This document shows, in pieces, positions 55,524-64,000 of a stretch of DNA of 64,000 nucleotides. The translations under genes and the position numbers were made by a program. The DNA is from Salvator merianae (Eukaryota; Chordata; Lepidosauria; Squamata; Teiidae). Every line of letters begins with the position of its first letter. The stretch's first letter is position 1. Location: assembly GCA_003586115.2 (NCBI GenBank), contig QVOM02000021.1, positions 15,041,953-15,105,952 on the forward strand, read 5' to 3'. The notes below the pieces were generated by a model. That model was given only the letters and a program-made list of their open reading frames with translations. It had not been told where the DNA came from and searched no databases.

Positions 55524-56446
55524 GTGCATGGCTTGCATTACTGCCTGTGAGAAGATGTAAGAAAGAAATATGTATCCCAGAAATTATTTTCCAAACACCA
55601 GTTTACCAGTGGATCCCCTCACTACATACTGATACCCCAAATACTTAAGTGATATGATAATTGGTTAGTTCTCAACTAGGAGAGGTGGTTTTGTTTTCTT
55701 TTGTTTTTCGCTTAAGGCTATCCAACTCCACTGATCTGTCAAGATTTTAAACCAGTGATTGACAGATCATAAATGGCTCTTGGTATACAATCTGTTGCTC
55801 CTAATTTTTGTTCCTTGGCATTTTATGTTTGCTTGTTTGCATGTTTATTTCCTTCTGCCAGATAACTATAAATTGCAAAGGGGGAATTAACTCCATCACA
55901 GATATCATAATGTTCTACTTGTACTTATGTTTGGTTTATTTCCTATGTAATTGTACAGATATTTCAAAAACATGTTTAATTCATCCAAGCAGTAATCTGT
56001 GCTGCAGAACTGTGATAGAATACAGTAAAAATATAATTTAAATATGGGAATGCTTTTCCCCTTCAAATGGTACCAGAGGCTGTAACGTATGGAAATCTGC
56101 ACACATTTGCATTACAAATTAGATTGGGAAATTGCCTGTGTTTAAACCACCAGTAGAAGCCTGTATTTAAGCCACTAGCTGGAATTTTCTAGTCATGTTG
56201 TACTGTCTGCAATCATTTAATTTTATATATAGTCTCTGGGCACAATGCCTCCATTTTACTCAAGGGAAAGGGATTAGAATATTCTGCTTCATCTTTCCTT
56301 CTCCTTCTCTATCTCTTGCAATGCTTCAAGGGATTTTCTTTCTGTGTACATGATAATTTAAATAGATTCCAGAAGGGGGAAACTCAGGTCAGGATCAGGG
56401 GATGTTATTTTGCTTTGCCATGGTCCTGATTTATATCTGGTCCTAT
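55524..56446. other. unassigned AT-rich DNA
   Basis: No exon or repeat is firmly recognised. Confidence 0.3.
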
Positions 56447-56657
56447 CAGTGGTGGCCGCCGGCTTTAAGCCTGGGTGTTTGTGTCCCAGGCAAAGTGCAC
56501 CCCAGCTGTTTGTGGGGCCTCTGAGCCTCCATACTGTCGCAGCAGGTCGCTGGGTGACCTGCTGCAACAGTATGGAGGCCTGGAGGTCCTGCAAACAGCC
56601 AGGGCACACTTTGTGCGGGGCTTGAACACCTAGGCTTAAAGCCAGCAGCCGCCGCTA
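56447..56657. mobile_element. palindromic hAT MITE, copy 4
   Basis: CAGTGGTGGCCGCCGGCTTT and AAAGCCAGCAGCCGCCGCTA are the ends. GGTCCTAT lies outside both (56439-56446, 56658-56665), a perfect 8-bp duplication. The centre (CCTCCATACTGTCGCAGCAG / CTGCTGCAACAGTATGGAGG) forms a long hairpin. Confidence 0.92.
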
Positions 56658-56665
56658 GGTCCTAT

Positions 56666-57532
56666 AGATATGCATGAAGATCAGAACAGAGAGACCACGC
56701 CCCCTGCTAGACGACTCTGTCCCCATTGGATGGAGCACAATCAGGTCCAGGCAGCCCAAAATGGCAGCCTAGACTGGGACAGTATTAGACCTTTTTAAAA
56801 AGATCTATTGCTGGCTTACTCACCACTAACCATCCAGGGAGGCTTGTGGAAGACTGCACACCTCCCTGTTCCAGTTTAGCAGGGGGAGCCATTTTGGCAG
56901 CACACAAAATAGTGCCACCAAAATGGAGGACCCTGGGGTTTTGAGGCTAGAAACTTTAGTTTTTGACAGTCAGAGCCCTTGCAGTAGGTCTCGATCTCCA
57001 GATCCAGAGCAGGCAAAGGGTGATCCTAATCTGTTCTGGACCTGTTCTTGGTCTTGGAGGATATGGGAGACCCATTCTGATGGTTCCATGGGTCCATCTC
57101 TGAATTGGGACCTCTGTGGCCCTAGTACACCAGTAGACCTCATTATCAATGGCCCTTTCTGCACTTGGCCTTATTGTGGATTATATCCCAGAATTGGGAT
57201 CTGCTATCCACATGCTAGTACAAACTATGAAAGGTCTTGCCCAGGACCTACCACAGTCTGCACTAGCATGCAGATGGTAGGTCCCTATTCTGAGATATAA
57301 TCTGGAATATGTCCAAGTGCAGAAAGGGCTAATGTCTAGCAATATTGCAGCCCAGAAGCAGACCAGGAGACCATTTTGGGCCTCCTGGTCCAGAATGTGC
57401 TCTGTCTCATGCAGATGGAGCATATCAGAGGGGGTGGGACCTCTTTAATTCCATCAGTGTGTGGACAAAAGAGATCCAGAAGAGAACTATAGCATACACT
57501 GATCCAGATCTACAGTAAGTGCAGAAAGGCCC
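56666..57532. mobile_element. GGGCC-group MITE, long B subgroup, with nested B-short
   Basis: The right end CAGTAAGTGCAGAAAGGCCC is clear. The left end is not visible. Interior phrases (CATTTTGGCAGCACACAAAA, TCTGTCTCATGCAGATGGAG) match 62144-62672. The MITE at 57151-57330 is nested inside. Confidence 0.65.
57151..57330. mobile_element. 180-bp GGCCC-type MITE (B-short), copy 3, nested
   Basis: GGCCCTTTCTGCACTTGGCC and GTCCAAGTGCAGAAAGGGCT. AAT flanks both sides (57148-57150, 57331-57333). Closely similar to 53175-53355 along its whole length. Confidence 0.9.
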
Positions 57533-57534
57533 TT

Positions 57535-57900
57535 GTGACCTGACAGCTCACTGATGACTTTTTCCTTCCAAATTTCTCTGCACTAATCATTGTTGATGTA
57601 GTGCTCTTTCCTTGATTGGACTGGAGGAAAAAGCTCCCCCTCCCCTTTTTCAGGCAGGCAATTGAGCAATTGTGCACACATACTAAAAAGCTTTTCAATG
57701 AGAAGGAGATTGCACGTTCACAGTTGTTAAAAGCAGAATTGTATATTCTGGAATGAAGGTTAAAAAAAGGGAAAATGAGCATGGAATGAAACTTTTTAAT
57801 CTATCTCTATGAAAATGATAACAATAATTATCTAGCTCAGCTAGGCCCTTAGGTAATGCAGAAAGAAAACGGCTTGTCACTTTAATTATGGACACTTCCA
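57535..57900. promoter_or_regulatory. candidate conserved noncoding region
   Basis: Unique-looking; contains CACTAATCATTGTTGATGTA and TGATAACAATAATTATC. No repeat signature. Inference only. Confidence 0.25.
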
Positions 57901-58380
57901 CATTTGCAGGGTTCAGACTGCTTAGTTCCCAGCTGGAGCAGTCCAGCTGTCATGGAACAAGGTCATCCACACTGTGCACAGATGTTCTGGAACAGCCCCA
58001 GTGCTGCCCTATGCCCTAGTAAGGGCAGAAAGGTCCACAGTTGAAGCCTATAGGAAAAGGGCAGCTCAAAAAACCAACTGTCATTTCTGTGACAGAACAT
58101 GAAGTCATGATGGCTGAACCTGCCTTTCCTACTGTCCTGTGCTGTGGCATCAACTTTGTAATGACTTACAACTATGCAAATACTGCATAGAGCCACAACA
58201 TACATGTTTTAATTTGCCGGTGTGATTGTAGTTTTCTACAAACCCACACATAAGTTAATCAGAGTGAGGTGTGGAGTTGACCTCATTTCTTCCATAAGAT
58301 GGGTCAGGGCTATCCATTGCACATTCAGGACAAAAGAGCATAGTGTATAAGAAGAACAGAAGTGCAATGAACTAACCGAA

Positions 58381-58732
58381 GGCCAAATTCACACTTACCT
58401 CTTTGGAATGGTCTCCAAAGACCATCCCAAGCTGGTTAATGTCCAGAACAGCTGGGGCTATTTGCATGCTGAGTGCAGGAACATTCCTGTTCCAGTCCAG
58501 CAGCAGCAGGCATGTGAATAGCTAGCCAGCTGGGATGATTGGACCAAGGGACATTGCATAAGGTGTGCAAGGGTGGAATGAGCTGGGTTGGGAGGCAACA
58601 TTCACACCACTCCTGGATTGCTCTCAATGCCACAGGACAGCTTTTAAGTTGTCCACAACAGGTAAGGCTCGGGAATGGGTTGGGACACCTTAGGGACACC
58701 TGTGGCAGATTGTGCGTAAGTGTGATAACCCT
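58381..58732. mobile_element. GGGCC-group MITE, A subgroup, decayed ends (A15)
   Basis: Left end GGCCAAATTCACACTTACCT, right end GCGTAAGTGTGATAACCC. A subterminal hairpin GGAATGGTCTCC / GAGACC-type (GGTCTCCAAAGACC, 58409-58422) lies just inside the left end. Confidence 0.6.
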
Positions 58733-59929
58733 ACTTTTGGATTTCAACAGCAACTGAGATGGCAGCCAGAAAATAGCACTACAACCAACCTGTGTCTAGC
58801 TAGACCCTAAACCAAAGCTAGTTTTTCTGGGTTAGATAATGCAGAAGGAAAGCTGCCAGTCACTTTTCTGATGTGTCCTTCCACTCTGAAAGTAGATTGA
58901 ATGTGGATTGTAGCATGTGGCCATGTGTTCTCATCCTATCTCTAACCCACTTTTTCTAGCCTAGAATGTTTATGAGTGGGGGAGGGCTAGACTGGCATGT
59001 GTACAATCTCACTTGCAAACCAACTTTAAGCTATGTATAAACAGTCTCACAGGTATTATTTTATGGCATGTGAATGCATCTAAATCACATTATTGAAAGT
59101 TTCTGGGATAGCGTTAATAAGTTACATTTTACCCATTGTGTAAAAGCCAAATTATGGTGTCAAAGAACCATATTATACATCTCACTAACCATGTAAAAGC
59201 AAAACCACGATACAAAAAATGTCTTATATAATGGATGACTGTTCTGAGAGAAATCTCTGACTGTTTTGAGAGAAATCTTGATTCTGCCAAAACCTGAGGC
59301 AGTTTCTGCATCACATGCCCTGGGTATCAGTCCTGGCAAATCAGATCAGGAGCAGGGCAGGGCTCTTAGCCTCCAATGCTGCAGGCTCATGAGAGCTGAG
59401 TGGCACATGCAGAAAAGGCCTAGGAAGTTTCTCTTTCTGGAGCTCTGTGAGATGTCACCAGGCAGCACAGTGGGGCTAGACTGCATTTGCTGCCGCTGCC
59501 TGTCTGCATGGTGATGAAAGAACATGGAGACATTATGGTTTTCATGCCCTGGAGCAGGCCATATGCAATATCTGAGGGTCCAATCTCCCCACCAAATGAG
59601 GTGAATTCAACTTCAGAAAGACAGAACAGAAAAAAGGGCCCTCTACAAAACAATTCACGTTACAAAAAGAAAGAGTAAAAATATACTTCCATAAGGACAA
59701 TGCAGAATGAATTTGAAAATGAATTAAATACATACATCTGTATTTTAATCCATTTTAATCCAACTCATTCTGCATTGCCCCTCTGGATGTATATATATAT
59801 TTACTTTTTATTTCTCTGAAACATGGTATTGTTTCATAGGAGATTCTATTCCCTATTCTGGCAATATTTTAGGGGATGTTGTGCACCCAGACCACATCTA
59901 ACATAGATGTTGCCTCAGGAGGGAATGTA
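58733..59929. other. unassigned DNA
   Basis: No exon or repeat is firmly recognised. A short (TA)n lies near 59792-59801. Confidence 0.3.
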
Positions 59930-60306
59930 TCTGCCCTTTCTGTGCTTATATTGTTAAGATCAAAGGCAGGAACCATGGGTAGTGCTTGAAGGGGAAAACT
60001 GGCAAATGTTACAGAATACTTGCTGCAGAACTGGTCCAAGGTGTGGCAGCATGCAAGATGCCTTCTCTGTGGTGGCTCCCAGACTTTCAAATAACATCCC
60101 AGCAGTTTTTGGCAGCCAGTGAAAACTTACCCTTTCACCCAAGTCCTTGATGTTTAGCTCCTTCTTAATGTGGTCCTGCTGGGTGGGAGGATAGTATTTT
60201 ATGTTTTTATTTAATAAGGTTCTACTAATTTTATTGAGGTTTTATGCTGTTATTTTATAAAATGTTGTGACTTCCCTGAGACCATCAAATGAAGAACAGG
60301 ACAGGA

Positions 60307-60343
<37 letters not shown>

Positions 60344-60345
60344 AC
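59930..60345 (+). mobile_element. LINE 3' end (CR1/L2 clade) with (AAAT)n tail
   Basis: The plus strand reads DAFSVVAPRLSNNIPAVF near 60057-60110, the conserved FSVxAPxLWNxLP block. It continues to TTTCACCCAAGTCCTTGATG, the 3' UTR and a (AAAT)n tail at 60308-60342. It is 5' truncated. Confidence 0.78.
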
Positions 60346-60639
60346 TTCTTTCCCAGGCCACTGAATCAAGATCCTTCTTTGGACTAATAGGTAGTTCTCA
60401 ATCCCATGTTGTACTTTCATCCATTTATCCCATACTTATAAAGCAGTCTTTCACCTTCCAGAATGGACCCCCTTTCTTGCTCCTGGAATTAATTCAGATA
60501 TATTCTTGACTGGAGCTTTAGAAGCATCTGACTGTTCTGAATGATGGAGGACAGCAAGAAGGAAAAGAAGCTTGAACTTGGTAAGAGTGTGCATTTTCTC
60601 AGTAAACTCTGAACACCTGCAAATTATCAAGAACAGCGC

Positions 60640-60870
60640 ACTTCCCACGCTGATTGCATGGAGATAATTTACAGTGGGTTGTTTGCTTCAAGCACACTTC
60701 ATAAAGCCAGAGAAACATCTCCTTAATTATCCTATTAATGCTGATTTATATACTGTATTAAAGTTGGAGTCCTCCTCGTGTTTCCTTCAGCATTTATCAC
60801 TGAAATTGAGACCACTTCTAATTAATGACAGTTTGATGAGAGCCTCCTTGCTGTTGGATGCCAAGTACAA
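60640..60870. promoter_or_regulatory. candidate conserved noncoding element with homeodomain sites
   Basis: TTAATTA at 60723-60729, CTATTAATGCTGATTTATA just after, and TAATTAATGACAG at 60819-60831 (homeodomain plus TALE-type TGACAG). No repeat signature or domain-bearing frame. Inferred enhancer. Confidence 0.38.
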
Positions 60871-61244
60871 CTCCTGGTAACTGTATGGACAAACATTCAC
60901 CATTTTGACTTGCCCTTAGTAAGATTGCACATCTCATGCAAAGATATCTGTTCCCATGATCATGGAGCAAGGTGATGGGTAGTGATAGCTGGCACCTGAG
61001 CAGAAAGGAAAAGATACCCAACAAAGCCCTATCAGGTATGATTTCTTGAACATCACAAGCTACCAATGAATTGCTGGTTAGCCAATTTCCCCCACCCCTA
61101 GATGCCACTGGTGACAGGCAAAAACAATCCTTTGATTTCTCTGAGTCACATTTTGCCCCTTCCTGTTCCTCTGTCGGTCCTGCTGTGCAAGTTATCACTA
61201 ATGATCAGCCCCAAGTTTCTGTTGCAATCAGTAGCTCCCAAATG

Positions 61245-61278
61245 CATCTCTCTCTCTCTCTCTCTCTTTTTTTTTTAA
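61245..61278. repeat. (TC)n / poly-T tract
   Basis: A CT dinucleotide run continuing into a T run. Confidence 0.85.
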
Positions 61279-61429
61279 AGTCACTGGACACAAAGCTGAA
61301 AACACAGCTCAGAGTTTAATCTTCTATTGGGGTCAAATCTGTTTGGCAAATTTAGACTTTTGTTGGACCTAATTACCACTCGCTATAGTTCAAAGAACTC
61401 ATATCTAGGATATGCATGTGACTACTCTG

Positions 61430-61519
61430 CAGTGGCGGCTGGGGGCTTTAAGCCGGGGTGTTTGGGCCCCGCGTGAAGCGCGCCATGGCTGTTCTCGGGG
61501 CCTCTGTACTGCCTCAGCT
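61430..61519. mobile_element. palindromic hAT MITE, copy 5 (half)
   Basis: CAGTGGCGGCTGGGGGCTTT and GCCATGGCTGTTCTCGGGGC match the left half of copies 2 and 4. The right half is missing after CTGCCTCAGCTA, at the hairpin centre. Confidence 0.75.
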
Positions 61520-62143
61520 ATAGTACTTACTCTTACCTCTGTTTCTAAATTAGCTTCTGGTACTACAGGTCACAGGATTGGGAAATACAGAGGCAGAGGT
61601 GGGTAGCTGAAAACCTCATTTTTAGCTGCTCAGACTGGAATCAGGTGTGAAAAGAGAATGTCCTAGTACAGGTGAGTGAAAGAGATTTACTCAAAACCCC
61701 ATCCTACTTCTGCTACTCTATGGGTCCAATACATGGACCTCTCCTGACACATGCATAATAGTATTTCAATATTCTGCTGTTTTTCACAATTTTTACCTTT
61801 AAAAAAAAACTGCTTCAAAGTGGTGTAGAAATATTTTAAATAAATAAATAAATATTTTACATACATCTCTGCTGTGTTCTGTCCTCTTTTTTTGAGGCAG
61901 TAATATATTTTCTATGTGCTGTACTGGCAAATATCTTAGCATAGGGCTGGTGTGTTCGTTGTGGTGATACTCATGTCACCAAGGGTGGACTATGCTGTGC
62001 ATTATGGCATCATGGCACTACAAATTTTAGGAACGCAGGAAATGCCTTATGTTAGATTAGGCTTGTATGCTACTGATGTCCATACTGTTCAGAAGATCTT
62101 TGGGGACTCTGAAATATGCACAATAAAAACATATGCATTGTCA
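61520..62143. other. unassigned DNA; (AAAT)n near 61838
   Basis: TGGTGTAGAAATATTTTAAA with AAATAAATAAAT near 61824-61852 looks like a LINE/SINE tail on the plus strand. The rest is not recognised. Confidence 0.35.
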
Positions 62144-62672
62144 AAGGCCTTTCAGCACTTTTGGGTTTGATCCAGATCAGTTGATCTGGATTAAGAGACA
62201 CCCTCTGATCTGGATCATAGCAAGGTTTGGACCAGAACAACACTGTGTACAGCAATGGCCGCCGCACCAGTCTTGAAGCTTTTATGAGCTTTGAAACTGG
62301 CCTCTGCAAGCTCTGATGGCCAGGAATAAAAGTCCCTGACCTTGGAACTCCTGGGGGGCCCATTTCAGTGGCATAACAATGCACACTGCAAAAATGGTTT
62401 CCTTGCTAAATGGGAACATGGAGATGTGCACCTTCTGCATGTCTCCATGATCTGGTTTACCTCTGTTAGTTCACTAATGGACCTTGTTTAATCAGGTCCA
62501 CCAGCAATCTAGATCATGAATCTCCTAATCTGGATTATGCTCCATCTGGTGCAGCTGGAACATACTAGTAGTGGGTGAGGGCCTCTCTAGTCCACATCAG
62601 CGCATGGACAAAAGAGAGCTAGAAGACAACTATGGAGCCATCTATTTTTCATCTGTAGTAAGTGTAGAATGG
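62144..62672. mobile_element. GGGCC-group MITE, long B subgroup
   Basis: Left end AAGGCCTTTCAGCACTT, right end GTAAGTGTAGAATGG (decayed). The interior follows 55001-55520 closely (TTGATCTGGATTAAGAGACA, CCCATTTCAGTGGCATAACA). Non-coding. Confidence 0.7.
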
Positions 62673-63622
62673 AAAGCAGCCATCAAAAGAGAGAGCAAAA
62701 GAGGATGTGAATTTACATAAAATATTCTTGTGTGTTTGTTTCTGTATGTGTATGCCTTTGCTAATTCGGTGCCTTCAGTGCACTTTGGCAAAGACTTGTG
62801 CAGATATACATTTTGATTCTGTCGATCCATAGTAATTTAAATAGAAATAAAATTCCTCTTACCATAATGATCACATGGGAAAGGAACTTAGCTCAGTGCA
62901 ATGCCTTGCATACAAAATAAGTTCTCTAAATAGTGAGAAAGTATTACATTTCCAGGCACTTGGATGACTGTTTTACCTATTGCTGTTTGTCACTAGTGCT
63001 CTTCAAGAATATGAGCATAGCATTAACAAAATTCACATGCTGCTACCTCTATGATTTTATAGAGGGAGAAACTGAAGAGAGCTAGAGAACAATGAAGATG
63101 CAGCTGTTGTTTCATGTTAGATAAGCAATAGCTACTTTTATGAAAATGAGTATCTGTGTTGAACAAATCTTTTGAGAATTAAGACAGTTGATAGGTTTTA
63201 CAGGAACTGGAGGCCCTTTATTGACTTTCTGCAAGAGATGGATAATGGACTTGCGATGGCTGGATTTGAAGAATAAAAAAATAAAAAAAAGAAGGAAGAG
63301 TTTCAGTGGAAAAAGAAGGAAAGAAAACAGGATGTTGAAGAACAAGAAGTTTAGAAGAAACTGTTAATGAAGGGGGAATTTGATAACAATAGTGATACAA
63401 GAATGTTAGGTAAACTGTAATTTTATATATTTGGAATTCAAGAATAATAAAATATGTTTAAAAAAAGAAAAAAAAGAAAAGAAAATGAGTATCTGTGTTG
63501 AACATGCATCTGGCTGACCACTGTGAGAACAGGTTGTTATACTAAGATGGTCCACTGATCTAATCTGTCAAGGAATATCTTATGTTTTTAAGGCACTGAA
63601 AGGACGGCATGATTATCTCATT
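62673..63622. other. unassigned DNA
   Basis: A-rich runs occur near 63275-63290 and 63457-63484. The phrase GAAAATGAGTATCTGTGTTG occurs twice (63142-63161, 63481-63500), so part of this stretch is a short direct duplication. Confidence 0.35.
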
Positions 63623-63701
63623 GGGCCTGTTGGCACATGCTGCTAGCAAGCATCAAGAACACTTGCTAGTCAAGTGCGCCTGCACTTCACGGAGACCCGA
63701 G
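63623..63701. mobile_element. GGGCC-group MITE, A subgroup, cut by an hAT insertion (A17)
   Basis: Left end GGGCCTGTTGGCACATGCTG with the A-subgroup start CTAGCAAGCATCAAGAACAC. It is interrupted at 63702 by the CpG-rich hAT-like element. Confidence 0.7.
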
Positions 63702-64000
63702 CAGTGGCGTAGCGAGCCGCTTTGAAACCCGGGGCTACTAGCCGTTTTGACGCCCGGGGCTAGGGGCGGGGTCAGCGAGTGCGCATGTGTGTGGGCGGGG
63801 CCAGCGAGTGCGCATGCGTGTGGGCGGGGCCAGCGAGCGCGCATGCCCCGTTCGTCGCCCCGCCCAGCGGCGGCCTCGCTCGTCGCCCCGGCCCACCCGG
63901 CGGGAGTCGCGCTCGTCGCCCCGGCCCGCCCGGCGGCGGCCGCACTCCTCGCCCCGGCCTGCCCGGCGTGAGTTGTGCTCGTTGCCCCGGCCCGCCCGGC
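63702..64000. mobile_element. CpG-rich hAT-like element, second copy, cut by window edge
   Basis: CAGTGGCGTAGCGAGCCGCT is the inverse of the right end of 23966-25053. Then come CGCCCGGGGCTAGGGGCGGG, the 30-base tandem unit with GCGCATGCGTGTGGGCGGGG and 33-base units in reverse orientation. Its other end lies beyond the window. Confidence 0.85.

Overview
This window looks like gene-poor nuclear DNA of a squamate reptile (lizard or snake). The main evidence is the repeat mix. Several fragments belong to a BovB/RTE LINE, recognised by the reading frame YFGYIMRRQDSLEKILMLG near 22.4 kb. There are CR1/L2-clade LINE 3' ends, a Sauria-like SINE and other tRNA-derived SINEs with B-box sequences, and many short DNA transposons (MITEs). 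The species cannot be named. No protein-coding exon, rRNA, tRNA gene or CRISPR array could be supported. The open frames of 60-180 codons are what chance and decayed repeats give.

Layout. 0-7 kb: a SINE, a BovB piece, GGGCC-type MITE fragments, a TAGAGA-type element, two stretches that look like conserved noncoding DNA (about 3.4-3.8 and 5.2-5.7 kb) and a palindromic hAT MITE at 5902-6107. 7-13 kb: a hairpin-rich unknown repeat, an inverted pair of LINE pieces, and a 104-bp MITE with TTA duplications. 13-21.5 kb: MITE fragments, a LINE 3' end (15.2-16.7 kb) split by a young CpG-rich MITE, and more MITEs. 21.5-31.6 kb: LINE and BovB pieces, a 1.09-kb CpG-rich hAT-like element with a 406-bp assembly gap (23966-25053), SINEs and MITEs. 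31.6-44 kb: another LINE 3' end, a (TTC)24 tract, two more palindromic hAT MITEs and an enhancer-like stretch near 34.6 kb. 44-64 kb: two BovB pieces, nested MITEs at 52.8-53.4 and 56.4-57.5 kb, further enhancer-like stretches (48.4, 50.7, 57.6 and 60.7 kb), and a second CpG-rich hAT-like element running off the end.

The strongest structural result is a large group of non-autonomous DNA transposons. Their ends start GGGCC(T/C)TTTC/TGTTC and continue to GCACTT. Nine copies whose two boundaries can be read are flanked by identical 3-bp duplications (AAT four times; also TAA, TTA, TCT, TGT, CTT; ATG in a tenth). Two insertions have a paralogous empty site inside this window. Most have a hairpin just inside a terminal repeat. 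The second group is hAT-like, with 8-bp duplications. No transposase gene is present for either group, so mobilising enzymes must be or have been encoded elsewhere. The unique DNA between repeats may be intergenic or one large intron; the sequence cannot decide which.
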